A DNA stretch of 51,570 nt from an uncultured Prevotellaceae bacterium (GCA_946415645.1 CAMKTJ010000017.1:1-51570); one strand, 5' to 3'. Positions 26,571 to 36,396 are shown, counted from the stretch's first letter. The notes: a model not told the origin generated them from the letters alone. Numbers and translations are program-made.

Positions 26571-26574
26571 AAAC

Positions 26575-27447
26575 ATGTTAAGTGTAGAAGAATTAAATGA
26601 CAGACTCATTGACCTCTCTTTTGCGGAGGATATAGGTGATGGTGACCATACAACCCTTTGCTGTATTCCAGATACAGAGATGGGCGAGAGTAAACTCCTT
26701 ATCAAACAGGAAGGCATTTTTGCTGGCGTAGAGATTGCCAAGCAGGTGTTCCATAGATTTGACCCCACTATGCAGGTCGAGGTGTATATCCAGGATGGTA
26801 CTCATGTTAAGCCTGGGGATATTGTAATGAGTGTGAAGGGTAAGGTGCAGAGCCTTTTGCAGACAGAACGCCTTATGCTTAATATCCTGCAGCGTATGAG
26901 CGGTATAGCTACTATGACGCACAAATACCAGCAGGCTCTCATAGATGCAGGCACCAAGACACGTGTGCTGGATACCCGTAAGACAACGCCAGGTATGCGT
27001 ATGCTTGAGAAAGAGGCTGTTAAGATTGGCGGTGGCTTGAATCATCGTATTGGTCTCTTTGATATGATTCTGCTCAAGGATAACCACATCGACTTTTGTG
27101 GTGGTGTTCACAATGCCATCTCTCGTGCCAAGCAGTATTGCAAGGATAAAGGAAAGAATCTGAAGATTGAGTGCGAGGTTCGTAACTGGAAGGAACTTGA
27201 TGAAGCACTTGCTGAAGGTTGTGACCGTATTATGTTTGATAACTTCACACCCGAGGATACCAAGAAGGCTGTTGAGATTGTCGCCGGTCGTTGCGAGACG
27301 GAATCCAGTGGTGGTATTACCTTCGACAATATGATTCCCTATGCCAAAGCTGGTGTAGACTTCATTTCCTTTGGTGCTCTTACGCATAGTGTAAAAGGAT
27401 TGGATATGAGTTTCAAGGCAGCTGGCAGTGATAAATTGAAAGTGTAG
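26575..27447 (+). CDS. nadC: Nicotinate-nucleotide diphosphorylase (quinolinate phosphoribosyltransferase)
   Basis: This 290-residue enzyme makes nicotinate mononucleotide from quinolinate and PRPP in de novo NAD synthesis. Signature blocks are EDIGDGDHTT (about 17-26), ERLMLNILQRMSGIAT, TRKTTPGMR, the lysine/His-rich KIGGGLNHRIGLFD and KDNHID. The end has ESSGGITFDN and ISFGALTHS. Length is typical. It is flanked on both sides by heptamer repeats, and its TAG stop (27445-27447) overlaps the first unit of the downstream run. Confidence 0.97.
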   Translation: MLSVEELNDRLIDLSFAEDIGDGDHTTLCCIPDTEMGESKLLIKQEGIFAGVEIAKQVFHRFDPTMQVEVYIQDGTHVKPGDIVMSVKGKVQSLLQTERLMLNILQRMSGIATMTHKYQQALIDAGTKTRVLDTRKTTPGMRMLEKEAVKIGGGLNHRIGLFDMILLKDNHIDFCGGVHNAISRAKQYCKDKGKNLKIECEVRNWKELDEALAEGCDRIMFDNFTPEDTKKAVEIVAGRCETESSGGITFDNMIPYAKAGVDFISFGALTHSVKGLDMSFKAAGSDKLKV

Positions 27448-27480
27448 TTTACGGTTTACAGTTTGCGGTTTAAGGTTTAT
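27446..27480. repeat. Five RGTTTAC-type heptamers after nadC
   Basis: AGTTTAC, GGTTTAC, AGTTTGC, GGTTTAA and GGTTTAT occupy 27446-27480 without gaps and fill nearly all of the nadC-C69 intergenic space. The nadC stop TAG overlaps the first unit. Confidence 0.85.
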
Positions 27481-27491
27481 AGAAGATTTTT

Positions 27492-29159
27492 ATGAAGAAA
27501 TTATATTTAGTACTTGTGGCATTGTTCGTCAATGTTCAATGCTCAATGTTCAATGTTCATTTCTCAATTGGTGAGGTCAAGGCTTGCACCAATTTGATTG
27601 TGGGTAAAAAAGTCAGCAAGGACGGTAGTGTCATTATCTCATATAGCAGTGATGACTACGGAGCATACGGTTATATGAACTTCCTGCCTGGCGGAAAGCA
27701 TAAGAAGGGCGAGATGCGTGCCCTCTATCATTATGAGTCCAACAATTATCTGGGCGAGATTCCCGAGGCAGAAGAGACCTATACTGTTGTAGGCTTGATG
27801 AACGAGCATCAGCTCGCCATCCACGAGACTACCTTTGGCGGTCGTGAGGAGCTATGTGATACCGTCAGCGGCTTGTTCGACTACGGAAGTCTGATGTATG
27901 TAACCCTGCAGCGTGCCAAGACAGCCCGTCAGGCTATTGCCGTTATGGGTAAGCTTGTCGAGGAGTATGGCTATGGCAGCGAGGGCGAGAGTTTCTCTAT
28001 TGCTGACCCCAACGAGGCTTGGATAATGGAGATGATAGGCAAGGGCCCCGGTCGTAAGGGCGCCGTATGGGTTGCCATTCGTGTGCCTGATGATTGTATC
28101 TGCGCTCATGCCAATCAGAGCCGTATTCGTAAGTTCCCCCTCAAGGACAAGGAAAACTGCATTTATAGCAAGGATGTTATCTCTTTCGCTCGCGAGAAGG
28201 GGTTCTTTAGCGGTAAAGATGTAGATTTCTCTTTTTCAGCGGCTTATGCTCCTACGGACTTTGGCGCTCAGCGCTTCTGTGAGGCCCGTGTATGGAGCTT
28301 CTTCAACAAGTGGGCAGCAGAGGATATGACCCCTTATCTCTCTTATGCTATGGGCGAGACTTCAGACAATCCTATGCCTCTGTATGTAAAGTCCAAGGCA
28401 CCTCTTAGCGTCCAGGATGTCAAGGATATGATGCGCGACCACTATGAGGGTACGCCTCTTGCTATTCAAGGTGATTTGGGTATGGGCCCATGGGAGATGC
28501 CTTACCGTCCCACGCCTCTTACCTACGAGGTTGACGGTAAGAAATACTTCAACGAGCGTCCCATCAGCACTCAGCAGTCATCCAACGTCTATGTTTCCCA
28601 AATGCGTGCTTGGCTGCCTGATTATATAGGTGGTGTAGTATGGTGGGGAAATGATGATGCCAATATGGTGCCCCTGACACCCGTTTATTGTTGTGTCGAG
28701 AGTGTCCCCGAGTGCTATGCACGTGGTGTGGCAGATGCCTTCCATTTCTCTACACGTTCTGCTTACTGGGTTCAGAACTGGGTTAGCAATATGACTTATC
28801 TGCGTTACGCTACCATCTTCCCTGAGGTGAAAGCTGTTCGTGACCGCTTGGAAGCCGACTATAACTCTCTGCAGGTAGAAACAGAGCAGAAGGCTGCTGC
28901 TATGTCTCAGGCAGAGGCTTGTAAGTTCTTGACGGCTTATTCTCATCGTGCCGCTCAGGCTATGATAGACGAGTGGAATCAACTGGCTCAGACCATTATT
29001 GTTAAGTACAATGATATGGCTGTTAAGAAGACTGATGCTAACGGTCAGTATCTCAAGACCCCTGGTGGTAATCCACGTCCTGTAACTCGTCCTGGCTATC
29101 CAGAAACCTACCGTCGTAAGATTATCCAAGAGACTGGTGATAAGTATTTAGTTAAATAG
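27492..29159 (+). CDS. Secreted C69 family dipeptidase
   Basis: This 555-residue member of the N-terminal-nucleophile C69 (PepD-A-like) family hydrolyses dipeptides. A signal peptide core (LYLVLVALFV) is followed by an unusual stretch (residues 13-27) encoded by CAATGTT heptamers, then EVKACTNLIVGKK, where the Cys after the cleaved propeptide is the expected nucleophile (residue 32). Conserved blocks SKDGSVIISYSSDD, GLMNEHQLAIHETTFGG and DPNEAWIMEMIG match the family. Secretion to the periplasm is likely. It ends 11 bp before the GH27 gene, suggesting co-transcription. Confidence 0.9.
   Translation: MKKLYLVLVALFVNVQCSMFNVHFSIGEVKACTNLIVGKKVSKDGSVIISYSSDDYGAYGYMNFLPGGKHKKGEMRALYHYESNNYLGEIPEAEETYTVVGLMNEHQLAIHETTFGGREELCDTVSGLFDYGSLMYVTLQRAKTARQAIAVMGKLVEEYGYGSEGESFSIADPNEAWIMEMIGKGPGRKGAVWVAIRVPDDCICAHANQSRIRKFPLKDKENCIYSKDVISFAREKGFFSGKDVDFSFSAAYAPTDFGAQRFCEARVWSFFNKWAAEDMTPYLSYAMGETSDNPMPLYVKSKAPLSVQDVKDMMRDHYEGTPLAIQGDLGMGPWEMPYRPTPLTYEVDGKKYFNERPISTQQSSNVYVSQMRAWLPDYIGGVVWWGNDDANMVPLTPVYCCVESVPECYARGVADAFHFSTRSAYWVQNWVSNMTYLRYATIFPEVKAVRDRLEADYNSLQVETEQKAAAMSQAEACKFLTAYSHRAAQAMIDEWNQLAQTIIVKYNDMAVKKTDANGQYLKTPGGNPRPVTRPGYPETYRRKIIQETGDKYLVK
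27530..27571. repeat. Six CAATGTT-type heptamers inside a signal peptide
   Basis: CAATGTT, CAATGCT, CAATGTT, CAATGTT, CATTTCT and CAATTGG run through 27530-27571, inside the C69 dipeptidase reading frame. They encode residues 13-27, between the hydrophobic core and the nucleophile Cys. Six units make 42 bp, so the frame is kept. Confidence 0.85.
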
Positions 29160-29170
29160 TTCCCGAAATA

Positions 29171-31828
29171 ATGAAAAATTTTTTCTTATCCATATTCACT
29201 TTATATTCATTTTACCTGAATGCTCAGGTTGAACCGCCCACTATGGGATGGAGTTCTTGGAATACATTCTCTGTTAATATATCAGAGGATATTATTAAGG
29301 GGCAGGCAGATGCCATGGTCTCTCAGGGACTGAAGGATGTGGGCTATAAGTATATCAATATCGATGACGGTTTTCAGTATGGTCGTACTGCAGAAGGGAA
29401 AGTACGTATTCATCCGCAACGTTTTCCCAATGGGCTGAAGGTGGTTAGTGATTATATTCATTCCAAAGGCCTGAAGGCAGGTATATACAGCGATGCAGGA
29501 GATTGTACCTGTGGAAGCATCAGCAATGGTGATACCAAGAACACCAATGTGGGATTTTATGGTTATGAACAGATTGATGCCGACTATTACTTTAAGGAAT
29601 TGGAGTTCGACTTTATAAAGGTTGACTATTGTGGTGGCAATCATGCAAAACTGAACGAACAGGAGCAGTATACTGCCATCCACAATGCTATTGTTAATAC
29701 GGGTAAGGATGTCCGTTATAACCTTTGTCGTTGGGCTTATCCTGGTACATGGTGCCATGACATCTCTACTTCATGGCGTACCACAGGCGATATATATGAT
29801 GGATGGGCTTCTGTAAAGGGTATTCTGGCAGAGAACCTTTATCTTTCTGCATATTGTTATGACGGTTGTTATAATGATATGGATATGCTCGAGGTGGGGC
29901 GTTCTATGTCTGAGGAAGAGGATAAGACCCATTTTGGTATGTGGTGCATTATGTCTAGCCCCTTACTTATTGGCTGTAATATGGCTACCATCAAGGAGCG
30001 TCCGTTGGCATTACTGAAGAACCAAGAACTCATTGCTTTGAACCAAGATCCTTTAGGCTTGCAGGCGTATGTGGTACAGCATATTGGCGAGACCTATGTG
30101 TTGGTTAAGGATATTCTTACGTTGCATGGCAAAACACGAGCTGTGGCACTATACAATCCTTCCGATAAGGAAGTTGAGATGTGTCTCAGTTTCAGTGAGG
30201 TTGATTTAGGTGGAAAGGTCAAGGTGCGTGATCTCTTCGAACATAAAGATTTGGGAGAATTGGAAGGTTCTTTGTCTGTTGTTGTGCCTGCTCATGCCAC
30301 GCGCATCTATAAGTTAGAGGCAGAGAGCCGACTGGACCGTTATATCTACGAGGCTGAGACCGCTTATCTGCATGACTATCAGGAGATATACAACAATCAG
30401 TCTTTGGGCACAGCTGTTTATGAAAGTAATTCCTCAGCAAGTGGTGGGGTCTTTGTCGGATGGTTAGGTGGAGAACGCAGCAACTCACTTCTATGGAAAG
30501 ATGTGTATGTGATAGAGGAGGCAGACTATATAGCTCATTTCAGTGCCACTTCCGGGGATACACGTCCGTTTACAGTTGTTTTGAATGGTGAGGAGCGTGG
30601 TACAATTAGCGTGATGACCAATGGATGGACTTCATTCAAAGAGCATGATATGACTCTTCACTTGAAGGCAGGTTCTAACAGTATTGAGATTTATAATGAA
30701 AATGGCTGGATGCCCAACATCGACTATCTTAGTATAGAAAAAGTGGGGGAGAGTACCGTTTTGAACCGTAGGTTTGAGGAGGCAGTGCATCACCTTGAGG
30801 TGTTGAGCCACAACAGTCTATTGCCTGAAAAGATGCACACGAATATAGAGAATCAACTTAAGAAAGCTTCTGCGAATAATCTTACAGATTCTGCCAAAAA
30901 GACTTTTATAACAGATGCAGGAAACTATCAGAAAATAGCAGAACAGATACTGCCTCTCTGCGAGGATTATAAGCTATGGAAAGAAACTGCCCAACAATTG
31001 ATGGATGTCAGCATAGAATCGACCTCTTTGTCATCATTTATCAGTAAGGTTGCCAGGGCCGACCAGTCACTTTCGCAGTCAACTACCCAGACGGCAGCCG
31101 AAAAGGCCTTGTCTAATCTAAAATTAGCTGTTACTACATACCTGAAGTCTGATAGTGCCGCTCCAAGGGAAGGTGAAGCATTTGATTTTACCCTTTTCCT
31201 AACTAATCCCAATTTCTCTGCTACAGATGGATGGCAAGGAGAGCCTACTTATCGATCCGGTTGTGGTGAGGAATTCAATAAGTCATTTGATATGTACCAG
31301 ACGCTATCCAATATGCGACCTGGTATCTATACTGTTTGTTGTAATGCGTTATACAGAACAGCAAGCAATGACGGTGGTGCTGCATATAAGTCTGGCAAGG
31401 AGAATATTCAGGCTTACTTCTATGTAAATGATAAAAGTGTAAAGGTTAAGTCGTTATATTCTGAACCATGGCCAGAGGCTTCTCAGTACGGCTCTGTTGA
31501 TAACCGGAATGGATACCCGCATAGTATGTATGCTGCTGGCATTCGCTTTGCAGAAGGTTGTTATCAGAATCAGATTGAATATACACTCTCTGCAAAAGGG
31601 TCGCTGAAGATTGGACTTAAGAGCGACAAGGGAGGTAATGAGAACTGGTGTTGTTTTGATAACTTTACTATATACTATCAACCCTTACCGGATTTCTATA
31701 CAGGTATAAGTACTGCAAAGGAAGGTATAAAGCGTATTTCCACCTCTTATAATATACAAGGTTATAAGACTTCAAGAACACAGCAGGGTATCTTTATCCA
31801 GAGTGGAAAGAAAAGCCTTTGGCGATAA
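29171..31828 (+). CDS. Secreted GH27 alpha-galactosidase with carbohydrate-binding domains
   Basis: This 885-residue protein has a signal peptide (1-18), a GH27 catalytic barrel and beta domain (about 20-385) and a galactose-binding-like domain of CBM35/CBM6 type (about 393-525, YEAETA to NIDYLSIEKV). A helical spacer (about 530-650) and a second beta-sandwich domain (about 665-840) follow. GH27 motifs are MGWSSWN, IDDGFQ, the nucleophile D152 in KVDYCGG and the acid/base pair region NDMDMLEVG (235-243; the usual form is DPDML). It would release terminal alpha-galactose from plant or host glycans. The tail (YNIQGYKTS ... GIFIQSGKKSLWR) resembles the short C-terminal motif common on secreted Bacteroidetes proteins, possibly a degenerate type IX signal. 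Confidence 0.92.
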   Translation: MKNFFLSIFTLYSFYLNAQVEPPTMGWSSWNTFSVNISEDIIKGQADAMVSQGLKDVGYKYINIDDGFQYGRTAEGKVRIHPQRFPNGLKVVSDYIHSKGLKAGIYSDAGDCTCGSISNGDTKNTNVGFYGYEQIDADYYFKELEFDFIKVDYCGGNHAKLNEQEQYTAIHNAIVNTGKDVRYNLCRWAYPGTWCHDISTSWRTTGDIYDGWASVKGILAENLYLSAYCYDGCYNDMDMLEVGRSMSEEEDKTHFGMWCIMSSPLLIGCNMATIKERPLALLKNQELIALNQDPLGLQAYVVQHIGETYVLVKDILTLHGKTRAVALYNPSDKEVEMCLSFSEVDLGGKVKVRDLFEHKDLGELEGSLSVVVPAHATRIYKLEAESRLDRYIYEAETAYLHDYQEIYNNQSLGTAVYESNSSASGGVFVGWLGGERSNSLLWKDVYVIEEADYIAHFSATSGDTRPFTVVLNGEERGTISVMTNGWTSFKEHDMTLHLKAGSNSIEIYNENGWMPNIDYLSIEKVGESTVLNRRFEEAVHHLEVLSHNSLLPEKMHTNIENQLKKASANNLTDSAKKTFITDAGNYQKIAEQILPLCEDYKLWKETAQQLMDVSIESTSLSSFISKVARADQSLSQSTTQTAAEKALSNLKLAVTTYLKSDSAAPREGEAFDFTLFLTNPNFSATDGWQGEPTYRSGCGEEFNKSFDMYQTLSNMRPGIYTVCCNALYRTASNDGGAAYKSGKENIQAYFYVNDKSVKVKSLYSEPWPEASQYGSVDNRNGYPHSMYAAGIRFAEGCYQNQIEYTLSAKGSLKIGLKSDKGGNENWCCFDNFTIYYQPLPDFYTGISTAKEGIKRISTSYNIQGYKTSRTQQGIFIQSGKKSLWR

Positions 31829-31932
31829 CTCCCTTAAGCGCGGTTAGCGAATAACTTGTTTGCCGTTTACGGCTTATTGGTTAAGGGGTAATGATGTTAC
31901 GCTTACCGCTAACCTTTAACCGCTAACCGATT
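31829..31932. repeat. Convergent gap with heptamers overlapping the nudC end
   Basis: Bases 31829-31915 have no gene. The gap holds CCCTTAA/TTAAGGGG inverted arms (31830-31836, 31881-31888), a GCCGT/ACGGC hairpin (31862-31873) and then ACCGCTA, ACCTTTA, ACCGCTA and ACCGATT (31905-31932). On the minus strand these are GGTTAGC-type units, and they contain the nudC stop codon (31916-31918). No U-tract terminator is seen. Confidence 0.75.
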
Positions 31933-32677
31933 TCAAAGCCCAGTCGTCAATCAGCCTTCGTGCTATTGACGCTTTGTCTGGTATGTTGGGAAGATTGTCT
32001 TTGGTGAACCATCCGCCTTCACAAAGTTCTTCTTTCTGTAGGTGTAGCTCCCCCTCAGCATATTCTGCAGTAAAGCCCACCATTAGCCCAAAGGGGTAGG
32101 GCCAGGGCTGGCTGCCAAAGTATTGTAGATTCTTTATCTTTATGCCGGCTTCTTCGCGTACCTCTCGTTCTACGCATTGCTCAAGTGATTCTCCTGTTTC
32201 CAGGAATCCTGCTACCAGACCATGATGATTGGTTCTGAAGGAGCGTGCACGAACCAGCAGAATACTGTCTCCGCGTTCTATCCTTACAATGATGGCGGTC
32301 GAGACAGACGGCCACCACTCCTTGCCGCATTCGGGGCATTTCTTGCTGATGTCCGTCATCCATTTGTTTGGAGCGCCGCAAACGCCACAGTAACGGGTGT
32401 TCTGATCCCAATACAATAGCTCTGCACCTTTGCCTGCCAGTTGATAATCTTGGGGACTTAATATGGCATGGGTCTTACGTAGCCCTACCATCTGTAGCCC
32501 TTTCACGTCTGTGATTGGATTGTCCAGTCGGATAATCTTTATTTCTGTATCTCCCTCGTGTAATGTGGTAATGTAATTCCAATCTTTCAGGGGTATGGGA
32601 GGTTCTAAACCAAAGGGGATATTCCCCTCTGTTGTGAGAAGAATATCCCCTTGGCAATATGCTAAAAAACGTATCAT
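31916..32677 (-). CDS. nudC: NAD+ diphosphatase
   Basis: This 253-residue Nudix hydrolase splits NAD(H) into NMN(H) and AMP, and NudC enzymes can remove NAD caps from RNA. The zinc ribbon has C97, C100, C114 and C117. The Nudix box spans 157-179 (GFLETGES through REVREEAGI). The NudC family motif appears as SQPWPYPFG, near the canonical SQPWPFPxS but with Gly at the last place. The last residues (SVSG-stop) are encoded by a GGTTAGC-type heptamer run. The ATG shares a base with the upstream phosphohexomutase stop (TGATG), so the two are one transcript. Confidence 0.92.
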   Translation of the reverse strand: MIRFLAYCQGDILLTTEGNIPFGLEPPIPLKDWNYITTLHEGDTEIKIIRLDNPITDVKGLQMVGLRKTHAILSPQDYQLAGKGAELLYWDQNTRYCGVCGAPNKWMTDISKKCPECGKEWWPSVSTAIIVRIERGDSILLVRARSFRTNHHGLVAGFLETGESLEQCVEREVREEAGIKIKNLQYFGSQPWPYPFGLMVGFTAEYAEGELHLQKEELCEGGWFTKDNLPNIPDKASIARRLIDDWALKSVSG

Positions 32678-34416
32678 CAGATACCCAATGATTTCTTAAC
32701 CTCTTCTACCTTGGCCTTGGCACGTTCAACGCAGCCCTGGTAGCAGTTAGCGCATCCCATAGTGTCCTTAATCTCTAGGTAGAACTTAATCTTAGGCTCT
32801 GTACCGCTAGGACGAACGCTGATCTTTGTGCCATCCTCGCAGAAGTACTGTAGAACGTTGCTGGTGTCAGGCATTACCAAAGGTGTGGCGTTGCCATTAC
32901 CGTCGTACTTCTTCAGTGTCTTGAAGTCGCGTGTCAGCACAACCTTGCTGCCTGCAATCTCCTTGGGAGGATTGGTGCGGAAGTTCTCCATCATAGCCTT
33001 AATCTCGTCGGCGCCGGTCTTACCGGGCTTCACAACATTGATGGTGTGCTCGTAGCTGAATCCGTATTCCAGGTATATATCCATCAGCAGGTCGTACAGT
33101 GTCTTGCCCTGATCCTTGGCCCAAGCGGCAATCTCGCAGATCAGACAGATAGAGGCTGGTGAATCCTTGTCGCGCACTTTATCGTAAGGCAGGAAGCCAA
33201 AGCTCTCTTCGCCACCGCCAATGTATTTCTGCTTGCCTTCGCTGATGGCAATTTCACGTGCAATCCACTTGAAGCCCGTGTAGCAGTCGCGTAGCTCTAC
33301 ATTATTCTTTTCTGCCATCTTTGCAATAACTTCTGTTGTAACAATGGTCTTTACCAGGAAGTCTGTAGGCTTCAGGGTACCCAGAGCCTGTTTGTTCTTG
33401 ATGATGTAGTAGCAGAACATCATGCAAGTCTGGTTACCATTGATGATAATCCACTCGCCCTTGGGGTCGCGGCAGACAATGGCCAGACGGTCGGCATCGG
33501 GGTCAGAGGCAATCACCAAGTCGGCATTCAGTTTTGTACCCAATTTCATACCAAGTGTCATGGCCTCGGCATTTTCAGGGTTGGGGCTTACTACTGTGGG
33601 GAAGTTGCCGTCTATTACCATCTGCTCGGGTACCACGTTTATGTTCTGGAATCCCCAACTGCGCAGACACAGGGGGATGATTACGCGTCCTGTTCCGTGC
33701 ATGGGGCTGTAGACAATGTTCAGGTCCTTCTGGCGCAAGATTACGTCCTGATCTACCATTGCTTCCTTAACGGCCATCATATAGTCGTAGTCCATCTCAC
33801 CTCCAATAATGGTGATAAGGTCCTTGTTGCCTTCAAATTTCACATCCTCGATGGCAACCTTGTTTACTTCGTCAATGATACCCTTGTCGTGTGGAGCCAG
33901 CACCTGAGCGCCATCGCTCCAATAGGCCTTGTATCCGTTGTACTCACGTGGGTTGTGGCTGGCTGTTACGTTCACACCGGCTACTGCACCCAACTGACGG
34001 ATAGCAAAGCTAATCTCTGGGGTGGGGCGGAGGCTTTCGAACAGATAGACCTTGATCCCGTTGGCGCTGAAGATGTCAGCTACGCTTTCAGCAAACATAC
34101 GTCCATTGTTGCGACAATCATGACCAACAACAACACTCGTGCCACCCTGTGGAAATGCTTTGTTTATGTAGTTGGCAAAGCCCTGAGTGGCCATACCTAC
34201 AATATATTTGTTCATACGGTTGGTGCCGGCACCCATAATGCCACGCAAGCCACCTGTACCGAATTCCAGGCTTTGATAGAAGGCGTCCACAAGCGGATTC
34301 TTGTCCTCATTATCCAACATAGCCTTGATTTCGGCCTTAGTCTCGTCGTCATAATAGGGTGAATTCAGCCATGAAAGGGCTTTCTGTTCACAATCTTTTA
34401 TCAACTGTGCATCCAT
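32677..34416 (-). CDS. Phospho-sugar mutase (phosphoglucomutase/phosphomannomutase)
   Basis: This 579-residue alpha-D-phosphohexomutase interconverts sugar 1- and 6-phosphates. Motifs in order: phosphoserine loop TASHNPREYNG, metal loop DPDADRLA, sugar-specificity loop GGEESFG and phosphate-binding RPSGTEPK near the C-terminus. GEES is typical of enzymes acting on glucose or mannose phosphates. The long form (about 580 residues) resembles bacterial PgcA and the PGM2-like group. It is the first gene of a two-gene transcript with nudC and has a clear promoter at 34451-34481. Confidence 0.93.
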   Translation of the reverse strand: MDAQLIKDCEQKALSWLNSPYYDDETKAEIKAMLDNEDKNPLVDAFYQSLEFGTGGLRGIMGAGTNRMNKYIVGMATQGFANYINKAFPQGGTSVVVGHDCRNNGRMFAESVADIFSANGIKVYLFESLRPTPEISFAIRQLGAVAGVNVTASHNPREYNGYKAYWSDGAQVLAPHDKGIIDEVNKVAIEDVKFEGNKDLITIIGGEMDYDYMMAVKEAMVDQDVILRQKDLNIVYSPMHGTGRVIIPLCLRSWGFQNINVVPEQMVIDGNFPTVVSPNPENAEAMTLGMKLGTKLNADLVIASDPDADRLAIVCRDPKGEWIIINGNQTCMMFCYYIIKNKQALGTLKPTDFLVKTIVTTEVIAKMAEKNNVELRDCYTGFKWIAREIAISEGKQKYIGGGEESFGFLPYDKVRDKDSPASICLICEIAAWAKDQGKTLYDLLMDIYLEYGFSYEHTINVVKPGKTGADEIKAMMENFRTNPPKEIAGSKVVLTRDFKTLKKYDGNGNATPLVMPDTSNVLQYFCEDGTKISVRPSGTEPKIKFYLEIKDTMGCANCYQGCVERAKAKVEEVKKSLGI

Positions 34417-34450
34417 GTTCTTGTCTTTTTATGTGAATAAATTTTCAATG

Positions 34451-34481
34451 CAAAGGTATTGAAAAGTTGTGAATTAGCCAA
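34451..34481 (-). promoter_or_regulatory. Promoter for phospho-sugar mutase-nudC
   Basis: The minus strand has TACCTTTG (34451-34458) followed by GCATTG. TTG (34479-34481) lies exactly 20 bp upstream. The leader is about 30 nt. Confidence 0.75.
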
Positions 34482-34498
34482 GAAAAAGATACCTATCT

Positions 34499-34529
34499 TT
34501 TGTAGGTTGACAACTTTTTTGTACTTTTG
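34499..34529 (+). promoter_or_regulatory. Promoter for lepA
   Basis: TACTTTTG (34522-34529) followed by GCAA, with TTTG (34499-34502) 19 bp upstream. It is divergent from the mutase promoter. The leader to the ATG at 34567 is about 33 nt. Confidence 0.75.
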
Positions 34530-34566
34530 CAACTTAATAATAGTATTGATTTGATTTGACTTTTTA

Positions 34567-36348
34567 ATGCAACATATAAGAAACTTCTGCATCATTGCCC
34601 ACATTGACCACGGTAAGAGCACTCTTGCTGACCGTTTGTTGGAGTACACCCATACCATCGAGGTTACCAAAGGGCAGATGCTTGATGATATGGATCTGGA
34701 ACAGGAGCGTGGTATTACCATTAAGAGCCATGCCATCCAGATGGAATATGAATATAAGGGCGAGAAATACGTCCTTAATCTTATTGACACTCCGGGACAC
34801 GTCGATTTTTCTTATGAGGTATCACGTAGCATTGCTGCCTGCGAGGGTGCTTTGCTTGTTGTAGATGCCACACAGGGTGTGCAGGCACAGACTATCAGTA
34901 ATCTGTATATGGCCATCGACCATGACTTGGAGATTATCCCTGTCATCAATAAGTGTGACATGCCTAATGCTATGCCAGAGGAGGTCGAGGACGAGATTGT
35001 AGAACTTATTGGCTGCAAGCATGAGGAAATTATCCGTGCAAGCGGAAAGACCGGTATGGGCGTTGAGGATATCCTGCAGGCTGTTGTAGAGCGCATTCCT
35101 TGTCCTAAGGGTGATGAGAATGCTCCTCTTCAGGCACTTATCTTCGACTCTGTGTTTAATTCCTTCCGTGGTATCATAGCATATTTCAAGATTGTCAACG
35201 GAAGTGTCAAGAGCGGAGACCTTGTTCAGTTCATCAATACTGGCAAAGAATACAAGGCCGAAGAGATTGGCGTGCTGAAGATGGATATGATGCCACGTAA
35301 GGTGCTGCATTGTGGTGACGTAGGCTACATTGTTTCTGGTATTAAGACTGCCACCGAGGTAAAAGTGGGAGATACTATTACTACGGTAGATAATCCTTGC
35401 AAGGAGGCTATTGCCGGATTCGAGGAAGTTAAGCCTATGGTCTTCGCAGGTGTTTATCCTATCGAGACGGAGGACTTCGAGAATCTGCGTGCCAGCCTTG
35501 AGAAGCTGCAGCTCAATGATGCCAGTCTTACTTTCCAGCCTGAAAGCTCTGTAGCCTTGGGCTTTGGATTCCGATGCGGATTCCTGGGTTTGCTGCATAT
35601 GGAGATTATTCAGGAGCGTCTGGATCGTGAGTTCAATATGGATGTCATCACTACTGTCCCCAATGTTTCATACCTTATTTATGATAAGCAAGGCGAGGTG
35701 AAGGAGGTGCACAATCCCTCTGGCATGCCTGATGCAACGCTCATCGATCATATCGAGGAGCCTTATATCCATGCAACTGTCATTACCAATACCGCCTATA
35801 TCGGTAACATTATGACACTCTGTCTGGGTAAGCGAGGTGAGCTTTTGAAGCAGGAATACATCAGTGGTAACCGTGTCGAGATTCAGTATGCCATGCCGTT
35901 GGGCGAGATAGTAATAGATTTCTACGATAAGCTGAAGAGCATCAGTAAGGGCTACGCTTCTTTCGACTACCATCAGTCGGGTTTCCGTCCTAGCAAGCTG
36001 GTCAAGATGGATATCCTGCTCAATGGAGAGCCTGTGGATGCCCTCAGTACGCTGACACATGTCGATAATGTAGAGACTTTCGGACGCCGTATGTGCGAGA
36101 AGTTGAAAGAGCTCCTTCCACGCCAGCAGTTTGATATAGCCATTCAGGCAGCCATTGGTGCAAAGATTATTGCCCGCGAGACTGTTAAGCAGGTCCGCAA
36201 GGATGTGTTGGCCAAGTGTTACGGAGGCGACGTCAGTCGTAAGCGTAAGCTGCTCGAGAAGCAGAAGAAGGGTAAGAAGCGCATGAAGCAGATTGGTAAT
36301 GTCCAAGTGCCGCAGAAAGCCTTCCTTGCTGTGCTCAAATTAGATTAG
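34567..36348 (+). CDS. lepA: Elongation factor 4 (LepA)
   Basis: This 593-residue translational GTPase acts on stalled or mistranslocated ribosomes and in 30S assembly. G1 is AHIDHGKST (residues 11-19), G3 [12 protein letters not shown] and G4 NKCD. The EF4-specific C-terminal part ends with [20 protein letters not shown] and [13 protein letters not shown]. Length and order match the family. A Crp-like regulator gene follows 48 bp downstream on the same strand. Confidence 0.98.
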   Translation: MQHIRNFCIIAHIDHGKSTLADRLLEYTHTIEVTKGQMLDDMDLEQERGITIKSHAIQMEYEYKGEKYVLNLIDTPGHVDFSYEVSRSIAACEGALLVVDATQGVQAQTISNLYMAIDHDLEIIPVINKCDMPNAMPEEVEDEIVELIGCKHEEIIRASGKTGMGVEDILQAVVERIPCPKGDENAPLQALIFDSVFNSFRGIIAYFKIVNGSVKSGDLVQFINTGKEYKAEEIGVLKMDMMPRKVLHCGDVGYIVSGIKTATEVKVGDTITTVDNPCKEAIAGFEEVKPMVFAGVYPIETEDFENLRASLEKLQLNDASLTFQPESSVALGFGFRCGFLGLLHMEIIQERLDREFNMDVITTVPNVSYLIYDKQGEVKEVHNPSGMPDATLIDHIEEPYIHATVITNTAYIGNIMTLCLGKRGELLKQEYISGNRVEIQYAMPLGEIVIDFYDKLKSISKGYASFDYHQSGFRPSKLVKMDILLNGEPVDALSTLTHVDNVETFGRRMCEKLKELLPRQQFDIAIQAAIGAKIIARETVKQVRKDVLAKCYGGDVSRKRKLLEKQKKGKKRMKQIGNVQVPQKAFLAVLKLD

Positions 36349-36396
36349 TGAACCATATAACAGCAGATAGATATCACCTAAAACATCAATACCATA

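Noticed and set aside
27530..27571. The repeat stretch as a lipoprotein signal (Cys at residue 17 or 32)
   Set aside because: Residues before both Cys positions do not fit the lipobox; Cys 32 fits the C69 nucleophile instead.
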